Part shown: positions 8,101 through 16,800 of the stretch, piece after piece
Position numbering within the stretch: the stretch's first letter is position 1
Layout: every line of letters starts with the position of its first letter
Assembly: GCA_039024915.1 (NCBI GenBank)
Contig: JBCCPK010000001.1
Location: forward strand, 434,001-498,000
Length of the DNA stretch: 64,000 bases
DNA from: Pseudomonadota bacterium
GTDB taxonomy: Bacteria; Pseudomonadota; Alphaproteobacteria; Rhizobiales; MH13
Reading direction: 5' to 3'
Notes under the pieces: generated by a model
Told to the model about the DNA's origin: nothing
Databases searched by the model: none
The model's input: the letters and a program-made list of their open reading frames with translations, nothing else
Made by a program: the position numbers and the translations under genes

Positions 8101-10713
8101 ATGAGAATGCCGAGCGACAGCCAAGCGCCCAGTTCATCGTTCGGCAGCAACGTTAACAGCGACCGTGCAATGCTGGCATCGGCTATGCCGCCAGCTTTCT
8201 CGCAATGGTTTTCGTCGCGCGGATGGGAACCCCGACCACACCAGCTCGCTCTGCTTGCCCACGCGAGCAAGCAACGCGATACGCTGCTTATCGCCCCGAC
8301 CGGCGCTGGAAAAACCCTAGCGGGCTTTCTTCCATCTCTCACCGATGTGGCGGACCGCATCGAGCGCGGACCGAAGCAAAGACGGCACGAGCTACACACT
8401 CTGTACATCTCGCCGCTTAAGGCGCTGGCGGTTGATGTGGCGCGCAATCTGACTCAGCCCGCGGAAGAGATGGGCCTCAATCTGCGCATTGAGACGCGGA
8501 CAGGCGATACGCCCGCCTCCCGGCGGCAGCGCCAGAAGCGCAATCCGCCCGATATCATGCTGACAACCCCGGAGCAGTTGGCACTCCTGTTATCGCATGT
8601 CGACGCCGATCGCTTTTTTGGAAACGTCAAACGCGTCATCTTCGATGAACTGCATGCGCTGGTGACATCCAAGCGCGGCGATCTCCTCGCGCTCGGACTT
8701 GCTCGCTTGCGCCAGCTCGCGCCCAACCTCACCGCGACCGGACTATCGGCCACCGTTGCCGACCCTGAGGCACTCGCCGGCTGGCTGGTGCCGCAATCGG
8801 GCGGTGCAACGCATACCGCTGAGATCGTCACGGTGGCAGGCGGGGCGAAGCCGGATATCTCGATCCTCGACAGCGAACAACGCCTGCCATGGGCTGGCCA
8901 TATGGCCCGTTACGCGATGGGCGAGGTGCTCAAAGCCGTCAAGGATCACCGCACGACGCTTATTTTCGTCAATACCCGGTCGCAGGCGGAGCTGATCTTT
9001 CGCGAGTTGTGGGCGATCAACGAGGAAAGCCTGCCAATCGCCTTGCACCATGGCTCGCTCGATGTGGGGCAGCGCCGGAAAGTCGAACAGGCGATGGCGC
9101 AAAACGCGCTTAAAGCCGTCGTGGCGACGTCCACGCTCGACCTTGGGATCGATTGGGGCGATGTCGATCTTGTCATTCACATGGGGGCACCAAAAGGTGC
9201 CAGCCGCTTGGCCCAACGCATCGGCCGCTCCAACCATCGGATGGACGAACCTTCAAAGGCGATTTTGGTTCCAGCGAACCGCTTCGAGGTACTGGAGTGC
9301 CGCGCAGCGCTCAAAGCTAACTACGACCGCGCCCAGGATACGCCGCCGATCCGTGACGGCGCCCTGGATGTTCTTGCGCAGCATATTGTGGGTATGGCGT
9401 GCGCGGATGCGTTCGAAACCCAAGATCTCTATGCGGAGGTCAGGTCGGCCTACCCTTATCGCCTTCTGACGTTTGAAGCTTTCGAACGGGTTGTCGAGTT
9501 TTGCGCCACCGGTGGCTATGCACTGAAGACCTATGAGCGCTATGCGCGCATCCGCAAGCGCAAGGACGGCAAGTGGCGCATCTCCAACCCCGACGTCGCG
9601 CAGCAGTATCGGCTCAACGCCGGAACAATCGTCGATGTTCCAGTGCTCAACGTGAAGCTGGTTTCGGCCCAACAAGCAGCACAACGATCGAAAGGTGCGC
9701 TCCGCGGCGGACGAATTCTCGGCCAGGTCGAAGAGTACTTTCTTGAAACCCTTGTGCCGGGCGACAGCTTTCTGTTCGGCGGCGAGGTCGTGAAACTGGA
9801 GGGCATCCACGAGGAAGACGCGCTGGTTTCGCGGACGACGACCGAGACCCCAAAGATTCCCTACTACGCGGGCGGAAAGTTCCCGCTATCGACCTACCTT
9901 GCCAGTGAAGTTCGCCGGACATTGGCCACGCCGGACGACTGGCACCTTCTTCCCGATCAGGTAGGTGACTGGTTGCGCATGCAAAACGACAAGTCTGCCC
10001 TTCCCGGCCGTGATGGGCTGTTGGTGGAGACCTTTCCACGCGGCGGACGGCACTATTTGATCTGCTACCCATTCGAGGGCCGCCTTGCTCACCAGACGCT
10101 GGGCATGCTGTTGACCCGGCGCATGGAACGCATGCGCGCCAAGCCTCTTGGATTCGTTGGCACCGACTATGCACTGGGCATTTGGGGTCTTGCCGACTTT
10201 GGCGAGATGATCACCGATAAGCGGATGCGGCTCGATGACCTTTTTGCGCAATCGATGCTTGGCGATGACCTCGAAGAGTGGATGGGCGAGAGCTACCTGC
10301 TCAAGCGGACCTTCAGGGCCTGTGCCCTTATCTCGGGACTGATCGAACGGCGCCATCCCGGTAAAGAAAAATCAGGTCGGCAAGTGACCGTTTCAACCGA
10401 CTTGATCTATGACGTGCTTCGCCAGCACGAGCCGGATCATATCCTGTTGCAAGCGACATGGGCCGATGCGGCGACCGGGCTTCTCGACATTGCTCGACTG
10501 GGAACTATGCTTGCGCGGATTGAGGGTCGAATCACCCATCAACGCCTTGAACGCATTTCGCCATTAGCGGTTCCGATCATGCTCGAAGTGGGCCGTGAAC
10601 CTGTTTATGGCGAAGCGCGCGATCAGGTGCTTGAAGATGCCGAAGCGATGATCGACGAGGCAATGGGAGACAACCAAGCAATCCGGCGACCGCCGATTTT
10701 TCTCGGCGCGTGA
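8101..10713 (+). CDS. ligase-associated Lhr-type DEXH-box DNA helicase
   Basis: An SF2 helicase of about 870 residues in the Lhr family. From the start used here the Walker A Lys is about residue 71 (APTGAGKT) and the DELH box begins at Asp182 (VIFDELHAL). Motif III (GLSATV) and the RecA2 motifs (ATSTLDLGIDWG, QRIGRSNHR) follow, then the winged-helix and Lhr core regions. The length and the adjacent PdeM match the TIGR04121-type 'ligase-associated DNA damage response DEXH box helicase', which is thought to act with PdeM, a beta-CASP exonuclease and an ATP-dependent ligase in repair. All four occur in this window. The start is uncertain: the frame opens at 7981, and ATGs at 8044, 8101 and 8170 all lack a strong ribosome-binding site. 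Confidence 0.93.
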   Translation: MRMPSDSQAPSSSFGSNVNSDRAMLASAMPPAFSQWFSSRGWEPRPHQLALLAHASKQRDTLLIAPTGAGKTLAGFLPSLTDVADRIERGPKQRRHELHTLYISPLKALAVDVARNLTQPAEEMGLNLRIETRTGDTPASRRQRQKRNPPDIMLTTPEQLALLLSHVDADRFFGNVKRVIFDELHALVTSKRGDLLALGLARLRQLAPNLTATGLSATVADPEALAGWLVPQSGGATHTAEIVTVAGGAKPDISILDSEQRLPWAGHMARYAMGEVLKAVKDHRTTLIFVNTRSQAELIFRELWAINEESLPIALHHGSLDVGQRRKVEQAMAQNALKAVVATSTLDLGIDWGDVDLVIHMGAPKGASRLAQRIGRSNHRMDEPSKAILVPANRFEVLECRAALKANYDRAQDTPPIRDGALDVLAQHIVGMACADAFETQDLYAEVRSAYPYRLLTFEAFERVVEFCATGGYALKTYERYARIRKRKDGKWRISNPDVAQQYRLNAGTIVDVPVLNVKLVSAQQAAQRSKGALRGGRILGQVEEYFLETLVPGDSFLFGGEVVKLEGIHEEDALVSRTTTETPKIPYYAGGKFPLSTYLASEVRRTLATPDDWHLLPDQVGDWLRMQNDKSALPGRDGLLVETFPRGGRHYLICYPFEGRLAHQTLGMLLTRRMERMRAKPLGFVGTDYALGIWGLADFGEMITDKRMRLDDLFAQSMLGDDLEEWMGESYLLKRTFRACALISGLIERRHPGKEKSGRQVTVSTDLIYDVLRQHEPDHILLQATWADAATGLLDIARLGTMLARIEGRITHQRLERISPLAVPIMLEVGREPVYGEARDQVLEDAEAMIDEAMGDNQAIRRPPIFLGA

Positions 10714-10734
10714 TACCTTTGGAGGCGTGAGGCG

Positions 10735-11469
10735 ATGGCTGCGTGGATGCAGCAGCAGGCTGAGCACGATACAGATACAAGCGCGCGTGTTGATCTCGAT
10801 TACGCCCAGTTTGTCGCAGACCGGGCGGGCGCGCTGTACTGGCCTGATCAACAAACGTTGATCGTTGCCGACCTGCACCTTGAAAAAGGCTCATCATTCG
10901 CCCGCTTCCGCACGCATCTTCCGCCCTACGATACGGCAGCAACGCTTCGCCAACTGGCCAGTCTGATTGAGATTTATGCGCCACGAACAGTCATTGCACT
11001 CGGTGATAGCGTTCATGACCGGACGGCATGGGAACGGCTATCAAAGACTGACCGTGAGCAGCTGGTAGGGTTGATTGCGACAACCACAGACTGGATCTGG
11101 ATTACCGGCAACCATGACCCGGAGCCACCATCAGGAGTTGGTGGGCAAAGCCTTGACGCGATCACCGTCGGCCCCGTCGTCATGCGGCATCATCCCGGTG
11201 GCATTCTCGCGGCGGATCAGATGGAACTGGCCGGGCATCTTCACCCCGCCGCACGGGTCATAGGTCGCGGGGGATCCGCCCGGCGCCCTGCGTTTGCCAC
11301 CGACGGGCGGCGGATGATCCTGCCCGCGTTTGGTGCCTACGCAGGGGGCCTGTGCCTGTCGGCGAAACCGTTCCGCCCCCTCTTCGAAGCCGAGACCTTC
11401 ACCGCCTACGTTTGCGGTCGCTCGCGGGTCTTCGTTGTGCCCGGCAAGCGTGTTCTTGGTTGGACGTGA
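10735..11469 (+). CDS. pdeM: ligase-associated DNA damage response endonuclease PdeM
   Basis: A 244-residue calcineurin-like metallophosphoesterase. Metal-binding motifs appear in order: Asp46 and His48 (VADLHLEKG), Asp91 (GDSVHD), the GNHD motif (Asn126-His127-Asp128), an HHP pair and GHLH (His168, His170). The DLHLEKG signature is typical of PdeM, a nuclease linked by genome context to the Lhr-type helicase (TIGR04123 group). It follows that helicase by 21 bases on the same strand, so the two are probably one transcript. A GGAGG sequence at 10721-10725 supports the ATG chosen. The ligase and exonuclease partners lie about 10 kb downstream rather than alongside. Confidence 0.93.
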   Translation: MAAWMQQQAEHDTDTSARVDLDYAQFVADRAGALYWPDQQTLIVADLHLEKGSSFARFRTHLPPYDTAATLRQLASLIEIYAPRTVIALGDSVHDRTAWERLSKTDREQLVGLIATTTDWIWITGNHDPEPPSGVGGQSLDAITVGPVVMRHHPGGILAADQMELAGHLHPAARVIGRGGSARRPAFATDGRRMILPAFGAYAGGLCLSAKPFRPLFEAETFTAYVCGRSRVFVVPGKRVLGWT

Positions 11470-11478
11470 CGGTCTTCG

Positions 11479-11937
11479 CTAGACAATCGTTAGAACCGCT
11501 AAGACGGTCAGTAGCGAACACACGATCGCGGTCAGCAGGATCCGCAATGTTGGGTACCAGTCCGGTGCGCCGTCCCGAGTTGCGTCACCCGCATCCCACG
11601 CTCCCTGCGCTGCAAACGCCATGGCGAGTAGGACCAGCCCGGGGAACGCGGGGAGAAGAAGCGCAACCCAGCCCAATAGCGATGGAACGACGGATACGGA
11701 AAGGCGCGCATCACGCCGCGCAGCATCGGCTAACAGCAGCCCTAAACCCCATCGGATACCGGCAAGAAACGAAAGAATGACGGCGCCGTATGCCAACGTC
11801 GACTGTAAGGCGAAGGGTGCGCTAACCGGGCCGATACCACCTGATGCATAGGTCATAACACCACCGGCGAAAGGTAAAGCGCCGGACAAGCCGAGCCACA
11901 GGGGTGCACGGGGTACCGACGCAAGATCGAACTTCAT
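11479..11937 (-). CDS. DUF3429 family inner-membrane protein
   Basis: 152 residues with four to five hydrophobic segments separated by short loops. The second segment contains SFLAGIRWG, close to the SFLGGIHWG pattern typical of DUF3429 membrane proteins. Function of the family is unknown. The gene starts 59 bases after the stop of the TIGR02186 protein on the same strand and may be the last gene of the TauE/SafE operon. It converges on pdeM with a 9-base gap. Confidence 0.8.
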   Translation of the reverse strand: MKFDLASVPRAPLWLGLSGALPFAGGVMTYASGGIGPVSAPFALQSTLAYGAVILSFLAGIRWGLGLLLADAARRDARLSVSVVPSLLGWVALLLPAFPGLVLLAMAFAAQGAWDAGDATRDGAPDWYPTLRILLTAIVCSLLTVLAVLTIV

Positions 11938-11996
11938 GGATTCACTCAGCTTGGATGGTGACGATATTGGCCCGCCGCGACAGTCGTTGAGCTAAG

Positions 11997-12806
11997 TCAT
12001 GAGCGACGAAACACAACCCCACCCAACCAACCGGTGAACAGTGCGAGCACAACGGCGAGAAGGCCATACACGACGGGCTGACCTTGCGAAGCCGAAAATA
12101 TGAATTGCTCAAAACCGGTCTTGCGCACGAGGATCGCAACCTCGTCTTCCGCCAGCAGCACGCCACCGGAGAACAGAAAAACGCGAACCGTGAAGTTGCC
12201 CAATGGGACGTCCGCCGGAAACGTTGCGCGCGCCCGAAAAAGCTGGTTGTTTATGATCTCAACGGCCTCCGGGCGCGCGGCATAAATCTCGTTTTCAGTC
12301 TGAAGGCGCAAAAAGGCACGGCCGAAAACGCCTTCCCGGCTTGCCGCTGAAATCACCGACCCCAACCCCTCAGCCTGATCGTCCGTGCCCTCTTCGTCAT
12401 CGTTTTGCGCCGCGACAAGCAGATGCTCTATTCCGATCTGAAAGCGCCGCAACAGGTTAGGATGGGCAATCTCTTGAACAGGTCGGTTTGATAGCACCGA
12501 ATAAGCGCTCGGCACATTCTCGAACGTTTCGGCCTCGCGGTTGATCCAGACACCGAGAACGCGGTCTTTCCGACGAGTAATCGCATCAACCGTCGGACCA
12601 GTGACGGTTACGACCACATCGTAGTCAGAAGCGCGGGGCACGGTGGCGGCATCGCGTAGCACCGCACCGAAGACGGTGATTGCCGACCCCGTGAAGTTGG
12701 AGGTGATGTCAACGGTGCGCTCAGACAACGTTACAAGAAGATCCTCAGCTTTGCCGGACGTACAAAGCAAGCAAACGCAAACAATCGATAAGACGAACCG
12801 GATCAT
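11997..12806 (-). CDS. TIGR02186 family membrane-anchored periplasmic protein
   Basis: A 269-residue protein with a signal peptide (about 1-20, cleavage near GKA-ED), a large beta-rich periplasmic domain (ITVFGAVL; VVVTVTGP) and a single C-terminal membrane helix (about 244-264) followed by a basic end. It matches the alphaproteobacterial family TIGR02186, which is usually found next to TauE/SafE exporters as here. The 4-base overlap with the upstream exporter gene implies translational coupling. The protein is likely an accessory subunit on the periplasmic side of the exporter, but its biochemical role is not known. Confidence 0.85.
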   Translation of the reverse strand: MIRFVLSIVCVCLLCTSGKAEDLLVTLSERTVDITSNFTGSAITVFGAVLRDAATVPRASDYDVVVTVTGPTVDAITRRKDRVLGVWINREAETFENVPSAYSVLSNRPVQEIAHPNLLRRFQIGIEHLLVAAQNDDEEGTDDQAEGLGSVISAASREGVFGRAFLRLQTENEIYAARPEAVEIINNQLFRARATFPADVPLGNFTVRVFLFSGGVLLAEDEVAILVRKTGFEQFIFSASQGQPVVYGLLAVVLALFTGWLGGVVFRRS

Positions 12807-13723
12807 CTCAGCACCTGCGCGACTGAGAAAAGATCGACCGGTTGGACGACCAAATCGACCAGGAAACGCACGCCCACCGACAAGATGAGGAGAGCAAGGA
12901 GCAGCCTTAGCTGTTCACCTTTCAGTTTTTGACCGGCGGACACGCCGAACTGGGCCCCAATCACACCGCCGACCATTAAGATAAAGCCCAAAACGATGTC
13001 GACCGAACCCGTTGTCAGCGCATGAAGGATCGTGGCGACCGCCATGGTGACCAGAATCTGCACAAGCGAGGTACCGATGACGACGGTTCCAGGTACGCGC
13101 AGAAGGTAGATCAGCGCAGGCACCATGATGAACCCGCCACCGATGCCGAGAATAGCGCCAATGAAACCGATCGACATGCCCAGCGCGACGATGGGAATGA
13201 CAGAAATATACAGGCGCGACTTTTTGAACGCGACTTTCAGCGGAAGCGCCTGCGCAATGCCGCGTTTGCGTGGACGTGGAGCGGACACCTGGCGTCCTGA
13301 TTTTCCTCGCCAAATGGCCCTACTGGCCTCGATCAGCATCAGCCCGCCCACGGCGCCCAGAAAGAGCATGTAGGATACGGAGATGATCAGATCGAGCTGG
13401 CCAAGGTCGCGCAAAACGCTGAACAGCCAGACCCCGATGGCAGATCCTGCAATACCCCCGGACAGCAGAACACCCGCAAGCTTAAAATCGACGCCGCCTT
13501 TGCGCCAGTAACTCAAAACGCCGGAGGTGGATGAGGCGACGACCTGAGACGTGACCGTTGCGACGGCGACCGCTGGAGGAATGCCCGAAAAGATCAGCAA
13601 AGGCGTCAAAAGGAAACCGCCACCAACCCCGAAAAGACCGGACACAAAGCCGACCGCCCCCCCCATGCCCAAGATAATGAACATGTTTACGGCCAGTTCG
13701 GCGATGGGCAGATAAATCTGCAT
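12803..13723 (-). CDS. sulfite exporter TauE/SafE family protein
   Basis: A 306-residue inner-membrane permease with about eight helices in two related halves, each opening with a glycine-rich motif (GLFGVGGGFLLTP near residue 30 and GAILGIGGGFIMVP near 185). This is the hallmark of the TauE/SafE (DUF81) family, which exports sulfite, sulfoacetate or other organosulfur anions. A hydrophilic cytoplasmic loop at about 140-165 joins the halves. It is first in a minus-strand operon with the TIGR02186 protein and probably the DUF3429 protein. The transported compound is not evident; no taurine or sulfonate genes are nearby. Confidence 0.9.
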   Translation of the reverse strand: MQIYLPIAELAVNMFIILGMGGAVGFVSGLFGVGGGFLLTPLLIFSGIPPAVAVATVTSQVVASSTSGVLSYWRKGGVDFKLAGVLLSGGIAGSAIGVWLFSVLRDLGQLDLIISVSYMLFLGAVGGLMLIEASRAIWRGKSGRQVSAPRPRKRGIAQALPLKVAFKKSRLYISVIPIVALGMSIGFIGAILGIGGGFIMVPALIYLLRVPGTVVIGTSLVQILVTMAVATILHALTTGSVDIVLGFILMVGGVIGAQFGVSAGQKLKGEQLRLLLALLILSVGVRFLVDLVVQPVDLFSVAQVLR

Positions 13724-13886
13724 GGGGTTTGATCGCGTCCGCGGAGGTCAAGATGCGGCTACGCACCCGCTATGCGTTCCGTGTGTCGTGTATGGCGTGC
13801 GGTGCCGTAACCGGTCAATCGGGCGGGATACGCACATCTAACCACCAGATAAGAGCGCTGTGCGACACGGTTTTGGTAAATTTGCT

Positions 13887-16800
13887 CTAGAGTTGTGAGC
13901 CCTCACGCAATGCATTCAGCAGAGCGGCATCGATCTGTTCGGAGTCACCGAGACCCGCCGACTGCCGGAACGCCCGAACCGCCTCGCTTGTCCGCGGACC
14001 CACGAGGCCATCCGCCGGACCCGGATCATAGCCGCGCTCGGCCAAAAGACTCTGGGCAATCGCCACCATATCGCGCGTCGCACTTGCTTCAGCGCGCGCG
14101 GGGACGTCGTCATCCCATCCGCCTTCAGGCTGCGGAACGGCTATGGCAGCAGAGGCGACTGGAATGGCCTGCCAGCTTTCCGTCCGCGCGGTGGCCAGCG
14201 CAAGAGCTTCCTGACCCAGAACTGCTGCGACCTCATCGCGCCGGGCAACCGCTTCTTCGTCTCCGGCAAGTGCGGCGAGCGCGAACCACTGATAGGACCG
14301 CATCAGATCGCGCTCGACGCCCATACCCCGCGCAAACAGGACCGCCAGGTTGAACTGGCTATCAGACAGACCACGTGAGGCTGCGGGCTCGAACCACGCT
14401 GCTGCCCGTTGAAAATCAGGGCCATCAACCCCGGTTACAGGCCCGCTGCGCCCTTCAGCTGCCATCACAGCGAGGTTATGCATCGCACGCGGATTGCCGG
14501 CCATGGCAGCCAATTCGTACCAAGCGATGGCAGCTTCCGGGCTCCGCTCGACGCCCCTGCCCTGCTCGTAGAACGTCGCAAGCCGGTAAGCGGCAGGAAC
14601 AATGCCTTGCTCAGCAGCCTGACCATACCAATAGGCGGCTGCCGCAAAGTCTTGCGCTACAAATCGGCCTTCGGTGTAGCGTACAGCGATCTCAAACTGC
14701 GCAGCCGGGTCGCCGCCGGCCGCCGCCACACGCAGGCGCGGCGAACCGATTGCTTCGGGCAAGGAGTCAGCCACCGATGTCGGCAGCGCGGGTGGCGTCA
14801 GCCCAGACAGGGGCCCCATGCCATTGCTTGACGCGGTTTCGGCGGTCGGAGCATCGGCTGGAACGGCGTCAGCATCTTGCGCGCTTTGGACGGACGCATT
14901 CGTAGGATCAAGCGCGGCTTCACCGTCTCCGGCAACACCAGGCGTCACATCCATCACCGGCGTTTCACCACGCTGAAAGCCTTCACTCAATTCAGTGTTT
15001 TCTGTCGTTTCCGCTTCGAGTGCCGCGAGCGCGCCTTCGGCTGCCGCATTGGCAGATACAGCGCCTTCCGATGCTGCGGCAGCCACGTCGGTGACCGGCG
15101 AACTTTCTTCGGGGCCAACGACCCGGACGCCCGTTTCTTGTGTTGTCGTGCCAACACTTGGGGAAAGCGGTGCGACAACCGTGTCGTTTCGGCTGCCCGT
15201 CACAAAGAAACCTGCCAAAAGCAAGGTCACCCCAATCACAAACAGGCCAATGGCGACGGTTGCGGCACGGGATAGAGGGCGCTTTGGAGTGCCAGATTTG
15301 TCTTTTGGCTTTTGCTCTTTTCTAAACTTGCCCTTGAAGGCGGTGGCAACCGAACCATCGTCTTTCGGCATGGCAACGCCGGTTTCGGGATCGACGTCTG
15401 CATCGGGGCTATGGCCTGCGCCTACATCGGCCTCATCGTGCGTATCAGGCTTTTTCCAGGTCTGATGGCCATCGGCGGTCATGCCCGGCTCGATGCGCTC
15501 GCCGTCGGCTTTGGTCCCGCCACCGCCATCAAGTGCGTTCAGTCTGGCAACCGCATCGGAGGCGGCAACGCTCCCCGGTTCAGCACCAGAGGCAGCCTGC
15601 AGCGCTGCGGCCTGGGCTGCTCGGCGCGCGGCGGCAATAAAGCTTGCGCGCTGGGCACCACTTTCATCGGCCAAACCCTTTTTGGCCTGCTTTGCTGCTG
15701 CTCGTTTCTCCGCGCGCGTTTGACGCGGCTCGGCACGTTCGGCTGCGCCTTCCAGGTCGGACGGCTCCCCGTCAGCATCCATGGCCCCCGACAATTGCCT
15801 CAAAAGGTCTTGGGCATCGCCAGGTTGTTGAACGGCCGGCGCTGGTGCGGCTGCTTCAACCGCCGCCTCTGGATGCTCCGGGCTGACCACTTCGGCGTGC
15901 ATCGGCGCACTTGGAGCATCGTAAGAAACGTCTGAAACAACCGCTGGCTTGGCCGGTGCTGCGGCCTGGCGACTTTGCTGTGCAAGGCTGAGAGCCGCCT
16001 TATCGTCCGACTCGAGGTTCTCGATCCGGGCGATCACCGTTTCAAGCGCGTTTTGGACGGAGCCCAGTGTCTCGTGCAGGCGACGATCTTGCTCCCCAGC
16101 GGACTGGCGCAGCCCAACAAGTTCAGCCCGCAGCTCTCCGACCTCGGGAGACGAGACCACAGCGGGTGTTGGGGCCGGTGCCTGCGCGCGCATCTGACCG
16201 AAGCCAATTTGGATCTGACGCGCCACCTCATCGGAAAGCATCGTACTTTCCGAATTTTGGCTTGATGCACCAAGCGCATCGATGCGGCTCGACAGGGCCT
16301 GAATCTGATTCTCGATCGCTGGCAGCATGGCAGCGTTGCCACTTTGCCGGGCGGCGTCAAAATTGTCGGCGAGCTGCCGAACTTGGTCAGCGATCGCCTG
16401 CTGCAGATCGTTATTGGTGCCGAGCTCAACGCTCGCACGAACGCGCGACAACTCACCGCTCAGCTCACGCACTTCGTCGCGGCTGATCATACCTGCTTCG
16501 TCGTAACGCCTATTCAGGTCGACAATGTGCTGCTCTAGCTGAGCCAACCCTTCATCGGCACGCGGACCGGGCATGGAGGAGATGAGCTTTTCGATACGTG
16601 CAGCAATTGCATCGATGATCGGACCGTCTTCCGCGGAAATTGCCTGGTAAATGGCATCGACTTTGCTGTCCAACTTACCGAAATGGGGCTCGAGCCGCGC
16701 CTCAACCGCATCAACCAACGCGTCGCCGTTGGGCATCGCGGCGATGCAGGCGTCGACCCGCTCGTTCAAAACGTGCACTGCCGTCGTCAGCCGAACATTG

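Noticed and set aside
8046-8170. Search for a LexA-type GTTC-N7-GTTC site before the DNA repair helicase
   Set aside because: GTTC tetramers occur, but I found none with the 7-base spacing by eye; a computed scan would be needed.
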